Below are positions 7,883 to 17,043 of a DNA stretch of 64,000 nucleotides, one piece after another. The stretch is from Algoriphagus iocasae (GTDB lineage: Bacteria > Bacteroidota > Bacteroidia > Cytophagales > Cyclobacteriaceae). Positions within the stretch are counted from its first letter, which is position 1. Every line of letters starts with the position of its first letter. Both the position numbers and the translations under genes were made by a program. The notes under the pieces were generated by a model. It was not told the origin of the DNA, did no database searches, and was given only the letters and a program-made list of their open reading frames with translations. The stretch lies in NCBI RefSeq assembly GCF_014206875.1, contig NZ_JACIJO010000002.1:620001-684000 (forward strand), read 5' to 3'.

Positions 7883-9031
7883 ATGAAAAAAATCCTCCCA
7901 TTTCTAAGTCTTATACTTTGCGCAGCCTGCGGTGAAAAAGGCAGTTCTGAAGACGCAAACTCAGATAATATCCTAGAGAATCTAACTTTTACAGTGGACA
8001 CGGTAGTCGTAGATCCAGGGGAGGAAATCATTGATTTATCGAATCATCTTAGATTGGCAGATATCAGTAAGGATCGAAAAAAACTCTTTTTGTTTACTGA
8101 AAGTGACAACAAACTTTCGGTCATCAACCTCGATCAATTAAATCTGGAAAAAAAGATACCCTATGAAAAAGAAGGGCCTAATGGAGTAGGAAGTTTCCTG
8201 TGGAATTTGGATCTCATTAGTGATGATAGATTCTATTTGATGACATTCAATACTGCTGCGATTTTTGATTTTAAAGGCATTAAACATGAGACAATTAATC
8301 TCGAAGAAGAGGACATCCAAGGAATCAAAGATAAAACCCTCCAAAACAACCGCTTGAAGGTAACCGAAGATCTAAAATGGTACTACACTGTGCCAGGTTC
8401 TGATTTCGATCAAGGTGATCAGTCTGCTGAATTGGCCATTATCAACAGAGAAAACAAAGAAGGGAAACTGTTCCCTTTGCCAGCCTTGGACAAAACACAC
8501 GAATATAAAGTTATTCTTACTGATGGGCCAATGATGCAAGTCTATGTGGAGGAATATTTTCTATCCGAGTTCTTCGGTAAGTTCTTTGTCACCTCCTCAG
8601 CGACAAGTGATATCTATACGATTGATCCAAAAAATGACTCACTTGTACTCCATTCTTTTGATTTAAAACATACTCCAAAAGAGAAAACTGAGCCTCCAAA
8701 AAGGAAAGAATTCACTGAAAGAGAAGCCTGGAGGGAAGAAATCAATAAAATTCATACACAAATCACATTCGGAGGATTGCTTTGGGATGAAAGCAGAAAG
8801 AATTTTTTCCGCTTTGCCAATATCCTCATCCCAAGTCTTTCTGAAGATATTCCTTCCAAAAGACAAGTTTTCCTTTTAGCCTATGATGAAAATCTAACTC
8901 TTATCGGCGAGACAGAAATAGAGGACTTATATGAGTCCCCCGAATTTCCTTTCTTCAAAAATGGCAAGCTCTACTCCTTTGTCAACATCGATGACGAGCT
9001 CGGATTCGCAGTATTCACTTTTGATTTTTAA
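7883..9031 (+). CDS. DUF4221-like lipoprotein, array copy 6 (type A end)
   Basis: A 382-aa lipoprotein with the signal peptide ending LCAAC (Cys16). Its first 50 residues, including CGEKGSSED and ILENLTFTVDTVVVDPGEE, closely resemble copy 7, so these two share both ends while their middles differ. The glycine motif is EKEGPNGVG. The tail carries SFVNIDDELGF, intermediate between the VNVEDE form of type A and the NIDDE form of type B. Spacer to copy 7 is ACACC. Confidence 0.85.
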   Translation: MKKILPFLSLILCAACGEKGSSEDANSDNILENLTFTVDTVVVDPGEEIIDLSNHLRLADISKDRKKLFLFTESDNKLSVINLDQLNLEKKIPYEKEGPNGVGSFLWNLDLISDDRFYLMTFNTAAIFDFKGIKHETINLEEEDIQGIKDKTLQNNRLKVTEDLKWYYTVPGSDFDQGDQSAELAIINRENKEGKLFPLPALDKTHEYKVILTDGPMMQVYVEEYFLSEFFGKFFVTSSATSDIYTIDPKNDSLVLHSFDLKHTPKEKTEPPKRKEFTEREAWREEINKIHTQITFGGLLWDESRKNFFRFANILIPSLSEDIPSKRQVFLLAYDENLTLIGETEIEDLYESPEFPFFKNGKLYSFVNIDDELGFAVFTFDF

Positions 9032-9036
9032 ACACC

Positions 9037-10158
9037 ATGAAAAAACTATTTCCTTTTTTTATTCTTATTCTCTTTGCTGCCTGCAGGGAAAAAGGCAGTT
9101 CTGAAGAAGTCGAATCTGGGAATCTTCTTGAAAATCTTTCCTATTCTGTGGATACAGTTATCATAGACTCAGGAGAGGAACTTTTTAATCTCTCTGGATT
9201 GATTCATTTGGAATATCAGAATCCAAACCTGCTGTATTTCTTTGATGAGAAACAATCCAAAATTCAAAAAATCAATCTTGACAACAGAGCCCTTTTGTCA
9301 ACATTTCGTTTTGAAAAAGAAGGTCCTAATGGCACCGGAACCTACCTATCAAACTTTCAATCATTGAAGAATGATCATTTTCTGATCGTATCTGATGAAT
9401 CTCAGGGGATTTTCAAATCTGATGGGACGAAGAAATTAGATCTTCGACTGTCAAATTTTTCTGATAATGAGAGTGAAACTTCTGAGGAAATTCAGTTGCC
9501 ATTTGAAATGCAATTATCTCCTGATGGAAAATTTGCCTATGCTCTAGTGGGAGATTTCTTTGAAGGGATTTGGAATTTTGTCCGAGTTAACCTTAAAGAA
9601 AAATCAATAAAAACATGGGAAATGCCAGAACTGCTTTCCTCCAGAAACTACACCATTATGCTGATGTCAGATGATGGCTTTGATTTACGGGCTGAGGATA
9701 TTCATCTAGATATAATAAATGAAAAGGTAATGATAACAATAGGCAATACCAGCTCTATCTATCATTATGACCCGGCAACAGACAGTTTACAATTTTTCGA
9801 TTTCCCTCATGTGCTCACTGCCAAAGAAAAGACAGGAAGATATCCATTGGAAGTGAATTCAAAAGAGGAATACGAGGAAATCGTAAAAGAGATAAATTCG
9901 GAAATTACCTATGACAAATTTGTTTGGGATAGCAGTAGAAGCAATTTTTTTAGAATTGGAAGAAAGACAATAAGAGATTCCAAAAAGTCTGAAGTATTCC
10001 TTTATGCCTACAACAAAAACCTAGACCTAATCGGTGAGCAAAAAATAGAGGGTCTGGATCAAACTCCAAAGAACTATTTCTTCAAAGACGGAAAGCTCTA
10101 CTCATACGTTAATGTCGAAGACGAGCTCGGATTTGCAGTATTCACTTTTGATTTTTAG
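9037..10158 (+). CDS. DUF4221-like lipoprotein, array copy 7 (last type A end)
   Basis: A 373-aa lipoprotein with Cys16 (ILFAAC), opening almost like copy 6 (EKGSSEEVESGNLLENLSYS). It has EKEGPNGTG and the conserved FFRIGRKT segment before the tail. It is the last gene with the GCAGTATTCACTTTTGAT 3' block. It ends with TAG instead of TAA and the spacer to copy 8 is 6 nt. It therefore marks the border between the two halves of the array. Confidence 0.85.
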   Translation: MKKLFPFFILILFAACREKGSSEEVESGNLLENLSYSVDTVIIDSGEELFNLSGLIHLEYQNPNLLYFFDEKQSKIQKINLDNRALLSTFRFEKEGPNGTGTYLSNFQSLKNDHFLIVSDESQGIFKSDGTKKLDLRLSNFSDNESETSEEIQLPFEMQLSPDGKFAYALVGDFFEGIWNFVRVNLKEKSIKTWEMPELLSSRNYTIMLMSDDGFDLRAEDIHLDIINEKVMITIGNTSSIYHYDPATDSLQFFDFPHVLTAKEKTGRYPLEVNSKEEYEEIVKEINSEITYDKFVWDSSRSNFFRIGRKTIRDSKKSEVFLYAYNKNLDLIGEQKIEGLDQTPKNYFFKDGKLYSYVNVEDELGFAVFTFDF

Positions 10159-10164
10159 ACAATT

Positions 10165-11322
10165 ATGAAAAATTCCAGATACCTTTTACCCCTTTTTCTG
10201 GCAGTAATGGCCAGTTGCACTTCTAAAGGAAGTTCTGATAGAATAGAAAAGAATGAAGCTTTCTCTTATACCATCGATACGGTGATGGTAGATGCAGGAG
10301 ATCAATTTATTTACCTGAATAATTTGCTGACAAGTTCGGGGCAATCGCCCGATGGTAATTACCTCTATAATTTCAACAGAAACCAGGCCACTCTTGAATT
10401 AATCAATTTAGAAACATTGAGTTTGGAGAAGATCATCCCATATGAAAAAGAGGGGCCAAATGGCATTGGGTCAGGAATGATTTCAAAAGTGGTTGACATC
10501 GGCTCCGATAAGTTGATTTTCTCTGACAGCTACCAGGTATCCACAGTTGATATGAATGGTAAAAAAATAGCTGGATTCAGTTATGCAAAGCAGGAATTTG
10601 AAGGTGAAAAACTTCCGGAAGATAAACGTATTCGGCTAGAGGAAACATTTTCCAAAGATGGAAAAACGCTTGTGGCCCTATATGGAGGTCTAAAAATAGA
10701 CGATACTGCAGATGGTCTGGCAATTTTTGACCTGGAAAATAAGCAGGTACGATATCATCCCATAGACTTATTTAAAGAGCTTGAGAAATTCCAGACTGTT
10801 TTTTATTTCGAAGGAGTTCATCCAATTCAGATGTATATGGCAGATATTAAACTACAACTAAAAGGTGATACCTTGATATACTCCAATACTGCCCAAAACA
10901 AAGTCTATTTCTTTCAACTCAGTACGAATAATCTCAATTCTAAATCGTTCTCAAGTAAATATACTTCCCAAGAAGCTGAAGGCAATTATCCCAAACGATC
11001 TGATAATGAGGAAGAATTTAAAGAGATAACTAAAGTAAAGGAGAAAGAAGTGAATTATGGAAGGTTCTTCTTTGATGATGTCAATGAGGTTTATTGGAGG
11101 TTTAGTAAAGAAATGGATAAAATGAATGGAGATTCTATTGTATTCAAAACTGTCTTGACCGCATTCGATTTCAATTTCAATCAACTTCATGAAGAATTAC
11201 TTCCTTCAAACTTTATTCTTCCTCAAAAATATTTCAGCAGAAAGGGTATGATTTACACTTTTTTGAATATCGACGATGAACTAGGTTTCGTAAGACTCAA
11301 ACCAACCATCACTTATGAGTAA
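10165..11322 (+). CDS. DUF4221-like lipoprotein, array copy 8 (first type B end)
   Basis: A 385-aa lipoprotein with Cys18 (FLAVMASC). It opens the second half of the array, whose members end in a NIDDELxFVRLKPxI motif instead of ELGFAVFTFDF. It has EKEGPNGIGSG and the type B signature YWRFSKEMDKMNGDSIVFKT. The stop overlaps the start of copy 9 by 8 nt in ATGAGTAA. Its signal peptide (LPLFLAVMASC) is very like that of copy 10, so 5' ends are also shared between non-adjacent copies. Confidence 0.85.
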   Translation: MKNSRYLLPLFLAVMASCTSKGSSDRIEKNEAFSYTIDTVMVDAGDQFIYLNNLLTSSGQSPDGNYLYNFNRNQATLELINLETLSLEKIIPYEKEGPNGIGSGMISKVVDIGSDKLIFSDSYQVSTVDMNGKKIAGFSYAKQEFEGEKLPEDKRIRLEETFSKDGKTLVALYGGLKIDDTADGLAIFDLENKQVRYHPIDLFKELEKFQTVFYFEGVHPIQMYMADIKLQLKGDTLIYSNTAQNKVYFFQLSTNNLNSKSFSSKYTSQEAEGNYPKRSDNEEEFKEITKVKEKEVNYGRFFFDDVNEVYWRFSKEMDKMNGDSIVFKTVLTAFDFNFNQLHEELLPSNFILPQKYFSRKGMIYTFLNIDDELGFVRLKPTITYE

Positions 11323-12466
11323 ATACTTTTGTTTCCTTTTTGCATTGCTATTAGTCGGGTGTAATTCCGAAAAAACCTCAGAAAACACTGACTCTGATGC
11401 GTTTGATTTTTCCTACACCATTGATACCGTAATAGTGGATTCCAAAGAGGAAATAATATTCCTCAATTGGGATTTAGAAACTTCAGCGATCTCTCTGGAC
11501 GGAAAATATCTTTATAATTATGACCATAGTAATACAGCTATTCAATTCATAGATCTAGAAAATCTGGTTTTTGAAAAATCGCTGCCTATAGAGAAGGAAG
11601 GACCAAATGGACTAGGGGGTAATCGGGTATATCACATTTATGCAGCTGAAAATGATCATCTCATCCTCACTGATAGTTACCATGTGGCAATGATAGACCT
11701 GGATGGAAACAAGTCTATGAATTTTCAATACGATAAGTTTGATTTCAAAGGGAAAAAGCTACCAGAAACCATGCGGATTACATCTCAGGAATCTGTTTCT
11801 CATGATGGAAGTACTCTAATTACCACTTACGGGGATCTGGAAATGAAGAATGCTCCATCAGGACTTGCGTTTTTTGAGCTTGAAAAAAGGGTGTTTAGTC
11901 ATATACCCATTGCTATTTTCTCAGAATTACAGCCCTACCTATTCAGATACTACCTTGATGGAAATTTGGCAGGAATGAACCAAGCTGATACCTATCTCAT
12001 CATGAAAAACGATTCGTTGATCATTACGAGTAGTGCATTTAACAAAATTAATTTCTATCAATTTCCCACAGAATCAATCACTACCAAAACCTTCCAAAGT
12101 AAATTAACCAGTAATAGCGCATCTAGTAATTATCCAAAAGAAACTCATTCTCGCCAAGAATTATTGGAGGTTGGGAAAACCATAGAAAATGAAGTCGATT
12201 TTGGCCCGTTATTATTTGATGAAGAAAATCAGGTTTACTGGAGATTCAGCAAAGAAATGGACAGAATGATTGAAGATTCCATTGTTTTCAAGACTGTATT
12301 GATGGCTTTTGATTCCAATTTTGATCATATGCAGGAAAAATTACTTTCCTCAGACTTTCAGCTTCCAAGGAAATATTTTATCAGAAATGGTATGATCTAC
12401 ACTTTTTTGAATATCGACGATGAACTGGCTTTTGTCAGACTTAAACCAACCATTAGCTATGAATAA
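11315..12466 (+). CDS. DUF4221-like lipoprotein, array copy 9 (type B end)
   Basis: A 383-aa lipoprotein with Cys16 (LLLVGC). It has EKEGPNGLGG and the type B block YWRFSKEMDRMIEDSIVFKT, nearly the same as copy 8, then YTFLNIDDELAFVRLKP. It is the closest relative of copy 8 along the whole length. Its final codons ATGAATAA contain the start of copy 10, which implies re-initiation by the same ribosomes. Confidence 0.85.
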   Translation: MSKYFCFLFALLLVGCNSEKTSENTDSDAFDFSYTIDTVIVDSKEEIIFLNWDLETSAISLDGKYLYNYDHSNTAIQFIDLENLVFEKSLPIEKEGPNGLGGNRVYHIYAAENDHLILTDSYHVAMIDLDGNKSMNFQYDKFDFKGKKLPETMRITSQESVSHDGSTLITTYGDLEMKNAPSGLAFFELEKRVFSHIPIAIFSELQPYLFRYYLDGNLAGMNQADTYLIMKNDSLIITSSAFNKINFYQFPTESITTKTFQSKLTSNSASSNYPKETHSRQELLEVGKTIENEVDFGPLLFDEENQVYWRFSKEMDRMIEDSIVFKTVLMAFDSNFDHMQEKLLSSDFQLPRKYFIRNGMIYTFLNIDDELAFVRLKPTISYE

Positions 12467-13604
12467 ATTCAAATTAATTATTCCCGTTTTTCTGGCAGTT
12501 TTGGCCAGTTGCAGTAGTAAAGAAAATACTGCCGAAAATTCATTGGAATTCTCCTACAGCATCGATACAGTGATGGTTGATTCCAAAGACCATTTCTTTT
12601 TCCTAAACTGGAGTCTGGGAATTTCAGATTTAACCCAAGATAAAAAGCTCCTCTATAACCTTAATCCTGAATCTCTTCTTTTAGAGGTTATTGATATGGA
12701 TGCATTGGCACTAAAAGAAACCGTTCAACTGGAAAAAGAAGGTCCAAATGGCGTAGGTGGTGGATATATCTCCAAACTTCAGGTACTAGGAAATGGGAAC
12801 CTGATGCTCTTTGACTTCAATAAAATTGTGGAAATAAGTCCTAAAGGCGAGTTGGTGAAAAAATACGAATTCGATAAAAATACCTTGAGCGGATATGAAT
12901 TTGGGGAAACAGATGTGGTCAGTTACATGGGGACATTTTCAATGGATGGAAAAACCTATGTTGGAGAATTGGAAGATGAAAGTTTCAGAAAACCTGCCAA
13001 AGGACTGGCTGTGATTGATCTGGAAAAGATGGAATTAAATTTCGTCCCAACAGATGCCATTTCAAAGCTAGATGAATTTCGAATCATTTTTGAAATGAAT
13101 GGAAATGCCATGATGTCTACGGGAGAAACCACTTATATGAAGTTTATCAATGGGAAGTTGGTCCTCGATAATACTGCTTTTAATGAGGTCTATATCTATG
13201 ATATTGAGACGGATAGTTTACTTCATAAATCTTTTGTAGCAAATCTCACCGGTAATGAAAGGATCAAAAACTTTCCTACACTAGTGGAGACGCAAGAAGA
13301 ACTTTTTGAAACCTCCAATGAGAAAATGAAGCAGGTTAAATTTGGACCGATGATTCTACAAAAGGAAGATAGGCTCATTTGGAGAATAAGTACAGATTTG
13401 GATCGTATGATTGCAGATTCTGTAGTGACGAAGGATGTGGTGACTTTTTTCGATACGGACTATACCATGCTGAAAGAACAACCTTTAGAAAACTACATCA
13501 CATCACCTACTCGGTTTTTCAAAGATGGAATGTTGTATAGCTTTATGAATTTAGATGATGAATTGGCCTTTGTCAGACTAAAACCAAGTATTACTTATGA
13601 ATAA
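12459..13604 (+). CDS. DUF4221-like lipoprotein, array copy 10 (type B end)
   Basis: A 381-aa lipoprotein with Cys18 (FLAVLASC). I place the start at the ATG of the ATGAATAA overlap, because this gives a clean signal peptide; an earlier in-frame start at 12420 would bury it behind 13 residues copied from the previous gene's end. It has EKEGPNGVGGG and a diverged type B block (WRISTDLDRMIADSVVTKD). The tail reads SFMNLDDELAFVRLKP. Confidence 0.85.
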   Translation: MNKFKLIIPVFLAVLASCSSKENTAENSLEFSYSIDTVMVDSKDHFFFLNWSLGISDLTQDKKLLYNLNPESLLLEVIDMDALALKETVQLEKEGPNGVGGGYISKLQVLGNGNLMLFDFNKIVEISPKGELVKKYEFDKNTLSGYEFGETDVVSYMGTFSMDGKTYVGELEDESFRKPAKGLAVIDLEKMELNFVPTDAISKLDEFRIIFEMNGNAMMSTGETTYMKFINGKLVLDNTAFNEVYIYDIETDSLLHKSFVANLTGNERIKNFPTLVETQEELFETSNEKMKQVKFGPMILQKEDRLIWRISTDLDRMIADSVVTKDVVTFFDTDYTMLKEQPLENYITSPTRFFKDGMLYSFMNLDDELAFVRLKPSITYE

Positions 13605-14733
13605 ATACATTTTTCTTTTACTCACAGTATTATCTTCTTGTAATCGACCCTCTGAGGAAGTGGAAGCACCCACTTTCTCCATTTCCATAGATACTGTAAA
13701 AGTTGATTCTAGAGGAGAAATCCTTTTTTTAAATTACTTTCTTGATATTTCGGCTGTAGATCCATCCCAGAAATTCCTGTATAATATGAACATGATGGAA
13801 AGTGTTCTTGAGAAAATAAATCTAGAAACACTCAGCTTGGATACCCTGATCCAGCTGGATCGAGAAGGTCCAAATGGGATTGGTTCACCTTTCAAAATTA
13901 TTGCACTTGAAAATGGAGGTTTTGTGTTTTCCAATAATTACACACTCCGACACATGGATGCTAATTGGCAAGTAACCAAACAAACTACACTAGCAAGAAA
14001 ACCCTATATTATGGACCTTCTTCCTGAAGGTAAAAGCATCAGCGTTCAGTCCAATGGAATCTCAATGGATGGAAAATACTTGGCTGGAATTTACGAAACT
14101 TCAAAAATGTCTGATAAACCTGATGGGATCATCTGGATAGATCTTGAAAAAGAAACGGGAAAGATAATACCGACGGCAGCGCTGGATTTCATTAGGGATA
14201 ACAACTTGACCTTGGAGTTGGATGGAAAAAAAAGAGGAGGCTTTAGCACCGCCGTGTTTTTCGAGCCTAGCGAAGATAAAATCCTTTTCTCTACCACCTC
14301 TAAAAACATGTTGATGGTCTACGATATTCCCACAGATTCTCTCATCACAAAAACTTATGAAAGCAAGCTTACTAGCAATGAGCAAAAACCGGGAGAAGCA
14401 AAAACCATCACGGACATCGACGAATTCAATAAGCTCAGGCAGGAGAACCTAAAAAAAGTCACTTTTGGGCCTTGGAATTTAGACCATAAAACGGGCTACC
14501 GCTGGAGATTTTCGAAGGAACTTGATCATACCGTCGGGGAAGATAGTCTTGTCTTCAAAACGGTAATCACGGCAATTGACAAGAATTTTGAACAAATCGG
14601 GGAATCGCAACTCCCTTCAGATTTTATATTCCCAAATAACTTCAGGATACATGATGGGATGATTTACACCTTTCTGAACATGGACGACGAGCTGGCCTTT
14701 GTCAGACTAAAACCAAGCATTAGGCATGAATAA
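13597..14733 (+). CDS. DUF4221-like lipoprotein, array copy 11 (type B end)
   Basis: A 378-aa lipoprotein with Cys15 (TVLSSC) and post-Cys NRPSEE, similar to copy 3. The glycine motif is DREGPNGIGSP. It carries WRFSKELDHTVGEDSLVFKT and ends MDDELAFVRLKPSIRHE. It is joined to both neighbours by 8-nt ATGAATAA overlaps. Nothing points to enzymatic activity. Confidence 0.85.
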   Translation: MNKYIFLLLTVLSSCNRPSEEVEAPTFSISIDTVKVDSRGEILFLNYFLDISAVDPSQKFLYNMNMMESVLEKINLETLSLDTLIQLDREGPNGIGSPFKIIALENGGFVFSNNYTLRHMDANWQVTKQTTLARKPYIMDLLPEGKSISVQSNGISMDGKYLAGIYETSKMSDKPDGIIWIDLEKETGKIIPTAALDFIRDNNLTLELDGKKRGGFSTAVFFEPSEDKILFSTTSKNMLMVYDIPTDSLITKTYESKLTSNEQKPGEAKTITDIDEFNKLRQENLKKVTFGPWNLDHKTGYRWRFSKELDHTVGEDSLVFKTVITAIDKNFEQIGESQLPSDFIFPNNFRIHDGMIYTFLNMDDELAFVRLKPSIRHE

Positions 14734-15868
14734 GTTTTATCTGTTATTCTTAGTTTTCACTTTTTTATCCTGTAAAACTGATAAATCCTCCCAAGAATTC
14801 AATACCGAAGAATTTGATTTCAGCTATAAATTGGATACTCTTCAAATAGACTCAAATGGTGAATTCTTTTTTTTAAACAATGGATTAGGGGGATCCACAG
14901 TTACACCATCAGGGTTGATTTATACATTCAACAGGCCTTTGAATAGGCTCGATGTCGTGGATCTTACAAAAAGGGAACTGGTAGATACGATTCCGCTTGA
15001 GGTGGAAGGGCCAAATGGAATAGGAGGATTAGGAATAAATCAAATCCAATTAAGTGATTCAGGAGACTTTTTCTTTTCATCTTTTACAGGATTGCGACAA
15101 TTTGGGCCAGATGGAGAATTGAAAAATTGGTTCAATTGGGATACTGAAGAGAGAATTCAAAAACAATTCGAAAATAAAGGACTGATCAGTTTCGAAGGGA
15201 TCGTCTCTCCAGAAGGTTCTACATTTTATGGTACATATTCGGCAGACGGAAGAAGTGGGTCCAGTATGGCTGACGGTTTGGCAATTATTGATTTAAGAAA
15301 CTTAGAATTAAAAACTATAGAGATTCCAAAACTCGCTGCTCTAAAGGAATATAGAATTGAACTGGAAATCGATGGAATGAAGACAGTCTCCTCTGATAAA
15401 TTTGATTTATTGCTAAATGACAATAAAATCATCTTCACCCAATCATCTGTAAATTCTATTTCCGTTTATGATCTGAAAAAGGACACATTATTAAACTTTG
15501 ACTACCAAACGAACCTCTTACCAGCAAAAAAACCAGGAAACTTCCCAAGAAAAGTGGGCACAATGGAGGCGTTTGGTGAGGCTTCCAATGAGAGAAGCAA
15601 AGAGCCTTTATTTGGAGAGATTTTATTTGATTCCAAGAACAATCTATACTACAGGGTAAGCTATCTCAAAGACCCAAAACCAGATGGGACAATTGGATGG
15701 AATGGAGTCTTTTCTGTTTTTGACAAAGAATTTAACCTGGTCCATGAGGAAGATGGGTTAGGAAGGTATACTGGTAAAAAATTTATTATTGATGGGACAG
15801 TTTATCGATTTATAAATCTTGATGATGAATTGGCATTTGAGACACTAACTCCAAGCATCGAAAAATGA
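14726..15868 (+). CDS. DUF4221-like lipoprotein, array copy 12 (diverged type B end)
   Basis: A 380-aa lipoprotein with Cys16 (FTFLSC). Its glycine motif is EVEGPNGIGGLG, and the type B block is replaced by YYRVSYLKDPKPDGTIGW. The tail NLDDELAFETLTPSIEK has lost the VRLKP motif. Its stop overlaps the copy 13 start by 4 nt (ATGA), unlike the 8-nt overlaps before it. It belongs to a more diverged tail of the array. Confidence 0.85.
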   Translation: MNKFYLLFLVFTFLSCKTDKSSQEFNTEEFDFSYKLDTLQIDSNGEFFFLNNGLGGSTVTPSGLIYTFNRPLNRLDVVDLTKRELVDTIPLEVEGPNGIGGLGINQIQLSDSGDFFFSSFTGLRQFGPDGELKNWFNWDTEERIQKQFENKGLISFEGIVSPEGSTFYGTYSADGRSGSSMADGLAIIDLRNLELKTIEIPKLAALKEYRIELEIDGMKTVSSDKFDLLLNDNKIIFTQSSVNSISVYDLKKDTLLNFDYQTNLLPAKKPGNFPRKVGTMEAFGEASNERSKEPLFGEILFDSKNNLYYRVSYLKDPKPDGTIGWNGVFSVFDKEFNLVHEEDGLGRYTGKKFIIDGTVYRFINLDDELAFETLTPSIEK

Positions 15869-17043
15869 AACGACTACTTTCTCTTCTTTTCCTATCCGTG
15901 ATTATCGGTTGCTCATCGAAAAAGGAAAAGGTGGAAGTAGTGCCCAAAACAATTACCAACAATACATTTGATTACACCTTAGATACAGTTTTTATTGATT
16001 CCGGAGATTCCTTACCCTACCTCGATATGAATTTGGTTTCTTCGGATTATGTATCCTCCGAAGGGTTATTATATAATTTGGATCCTGGAACAGGCCGGGT
16101 AGATGTCTATGATATTGATGCTCAAAAGCTGAAAAAACGCATCCAGTTTGAGGTGAATGGCCCAAACGGAATCCGAAAGTATTTCCCCACCGGGATCAAA
16201 AAAACCAATAATGGTGACATGATCATCAGGGACTATTTCGAGGTTCTTAGAATGGGTGCAGACACCAAATTAAAAGATTCTTATCTTCTTCAAAATCACA
16301 AACTAAGTGGGGATAATCTCGGAGAAAGCCAAGAGATCAATGGCATGGGTGAAATCGCAGAAGATGGGTCCTATTTCGCCAGTTATTATGGTTATTACCC
16401 CTCCAATGGACGTATTCTCGGTTTAGCAAGAGTGGATCTAACTTCCAAATCCCTGAAATTGATCCCCGTGAGTTTTAGAGATCAATCGGAAAGGTTTTTG
16501 ATCCGATGGGAATATCGAGAGGGAAAAACGATGGTGGTTCCAGAATACAAATTTCTAACCCTCGACGGTCCAAACTTCATCGCTACCAATTCCTACAAAA
16601 ATGAACTTTGGTACTATGATGCTACAAAAGATTCTCTGTATCACAGAGTTTATCAAAGTAGTCTGATATCAAATGTCAAGCGTGGAAATTATCGAAAAAA
16701 GGTTGGGTCAATGCGGGATTTAAATCTTGCCAAAAAAAGGAAATTTCAGGAGGTAGTCTTTGGCCCCATAATCAAGGATCCTAAAAATAAACGCTTCTAC
16801 CGCTATAGCCGAGAGGTCCAGCAAGAACCTGAGGAAGGTGGTAGATATTTTAGGTTTGTTTTATCTGTGTTTGATTCAAATCTTAAGATTATCCATGAGC
16901 AAAAACTGGATTTATCAGCTTTTATACCTGGAGAATATTTCGTCAATAAGACCTTTGTCCACAAAGGAATGTTGTATACTTTTTTGAATTTTAGAAATCA
17001 AATTGCGTTTGTACGACTCCGTCCAAGGTTCGAAAATGAATAG
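15865..17043 (+). CDS. DUF4221-like lipoprotein, array copy 13 (basic, diverged)
   Basis: A 392-aa lipoprotein with Cys16 (SVIIGC) followed by a Lys/Glu-rich linker. It is visibly richer in Arg and Lys than the other copies. The glycine motif degenerates to NGPNGIRKY, and the tail reads FLNFRNQIAFVRLRP, with the DDEL acidic patch lost. The last codons (ATGAATAG) contain the start of copy 14. It is clearly homologous to its neighbours but under weaker constraint at the sites conserved elsewhere. Confidence 0.82.
   Translation: MKRLLSLLFLSVIIGCSSKKEKVEVVPKTITNNTFDYTLDTVFIDSGDSLPYLDMNLVSSDYVSSEGLLYNLDPGTGRVDVYDIDAQKLKKRIQFEVNGPNGIRKYFPTGIKKTNNGDMIIRDYFEVLRMGADTKLKDSYLLQNHKLSGDNLGESQEINGMGEIAEDGSYFASYYGYYPSNGRILGLARVDLTSKSLKLIPVSFRDQSERFLIRWEYREGKTMVVPEYKFLTLDGPNFIATNSYKNELWYYDATKDSLYHRVYQSSLISNVKRGNYRKKVGSMRDLNLAKKRKFQEVVFGPIIKDPKNKRFYRYSREVQQEPEEGGRYFRFVLSVFDSNLKIIHEQKLDLSAFIPGEYFVNKTFVHKGMLYTFLNFRNQIAFVRLRPRFENE

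Noticed and set aside
3115-10158. Regularly spaced near-identical blocks that might suggest a CRISPR-like or integron-like array
   Set aside because: The spacing is over 1.1 kb, each block is the coding end of a gene, and there are no cas genes, integrase or attC-like sites.
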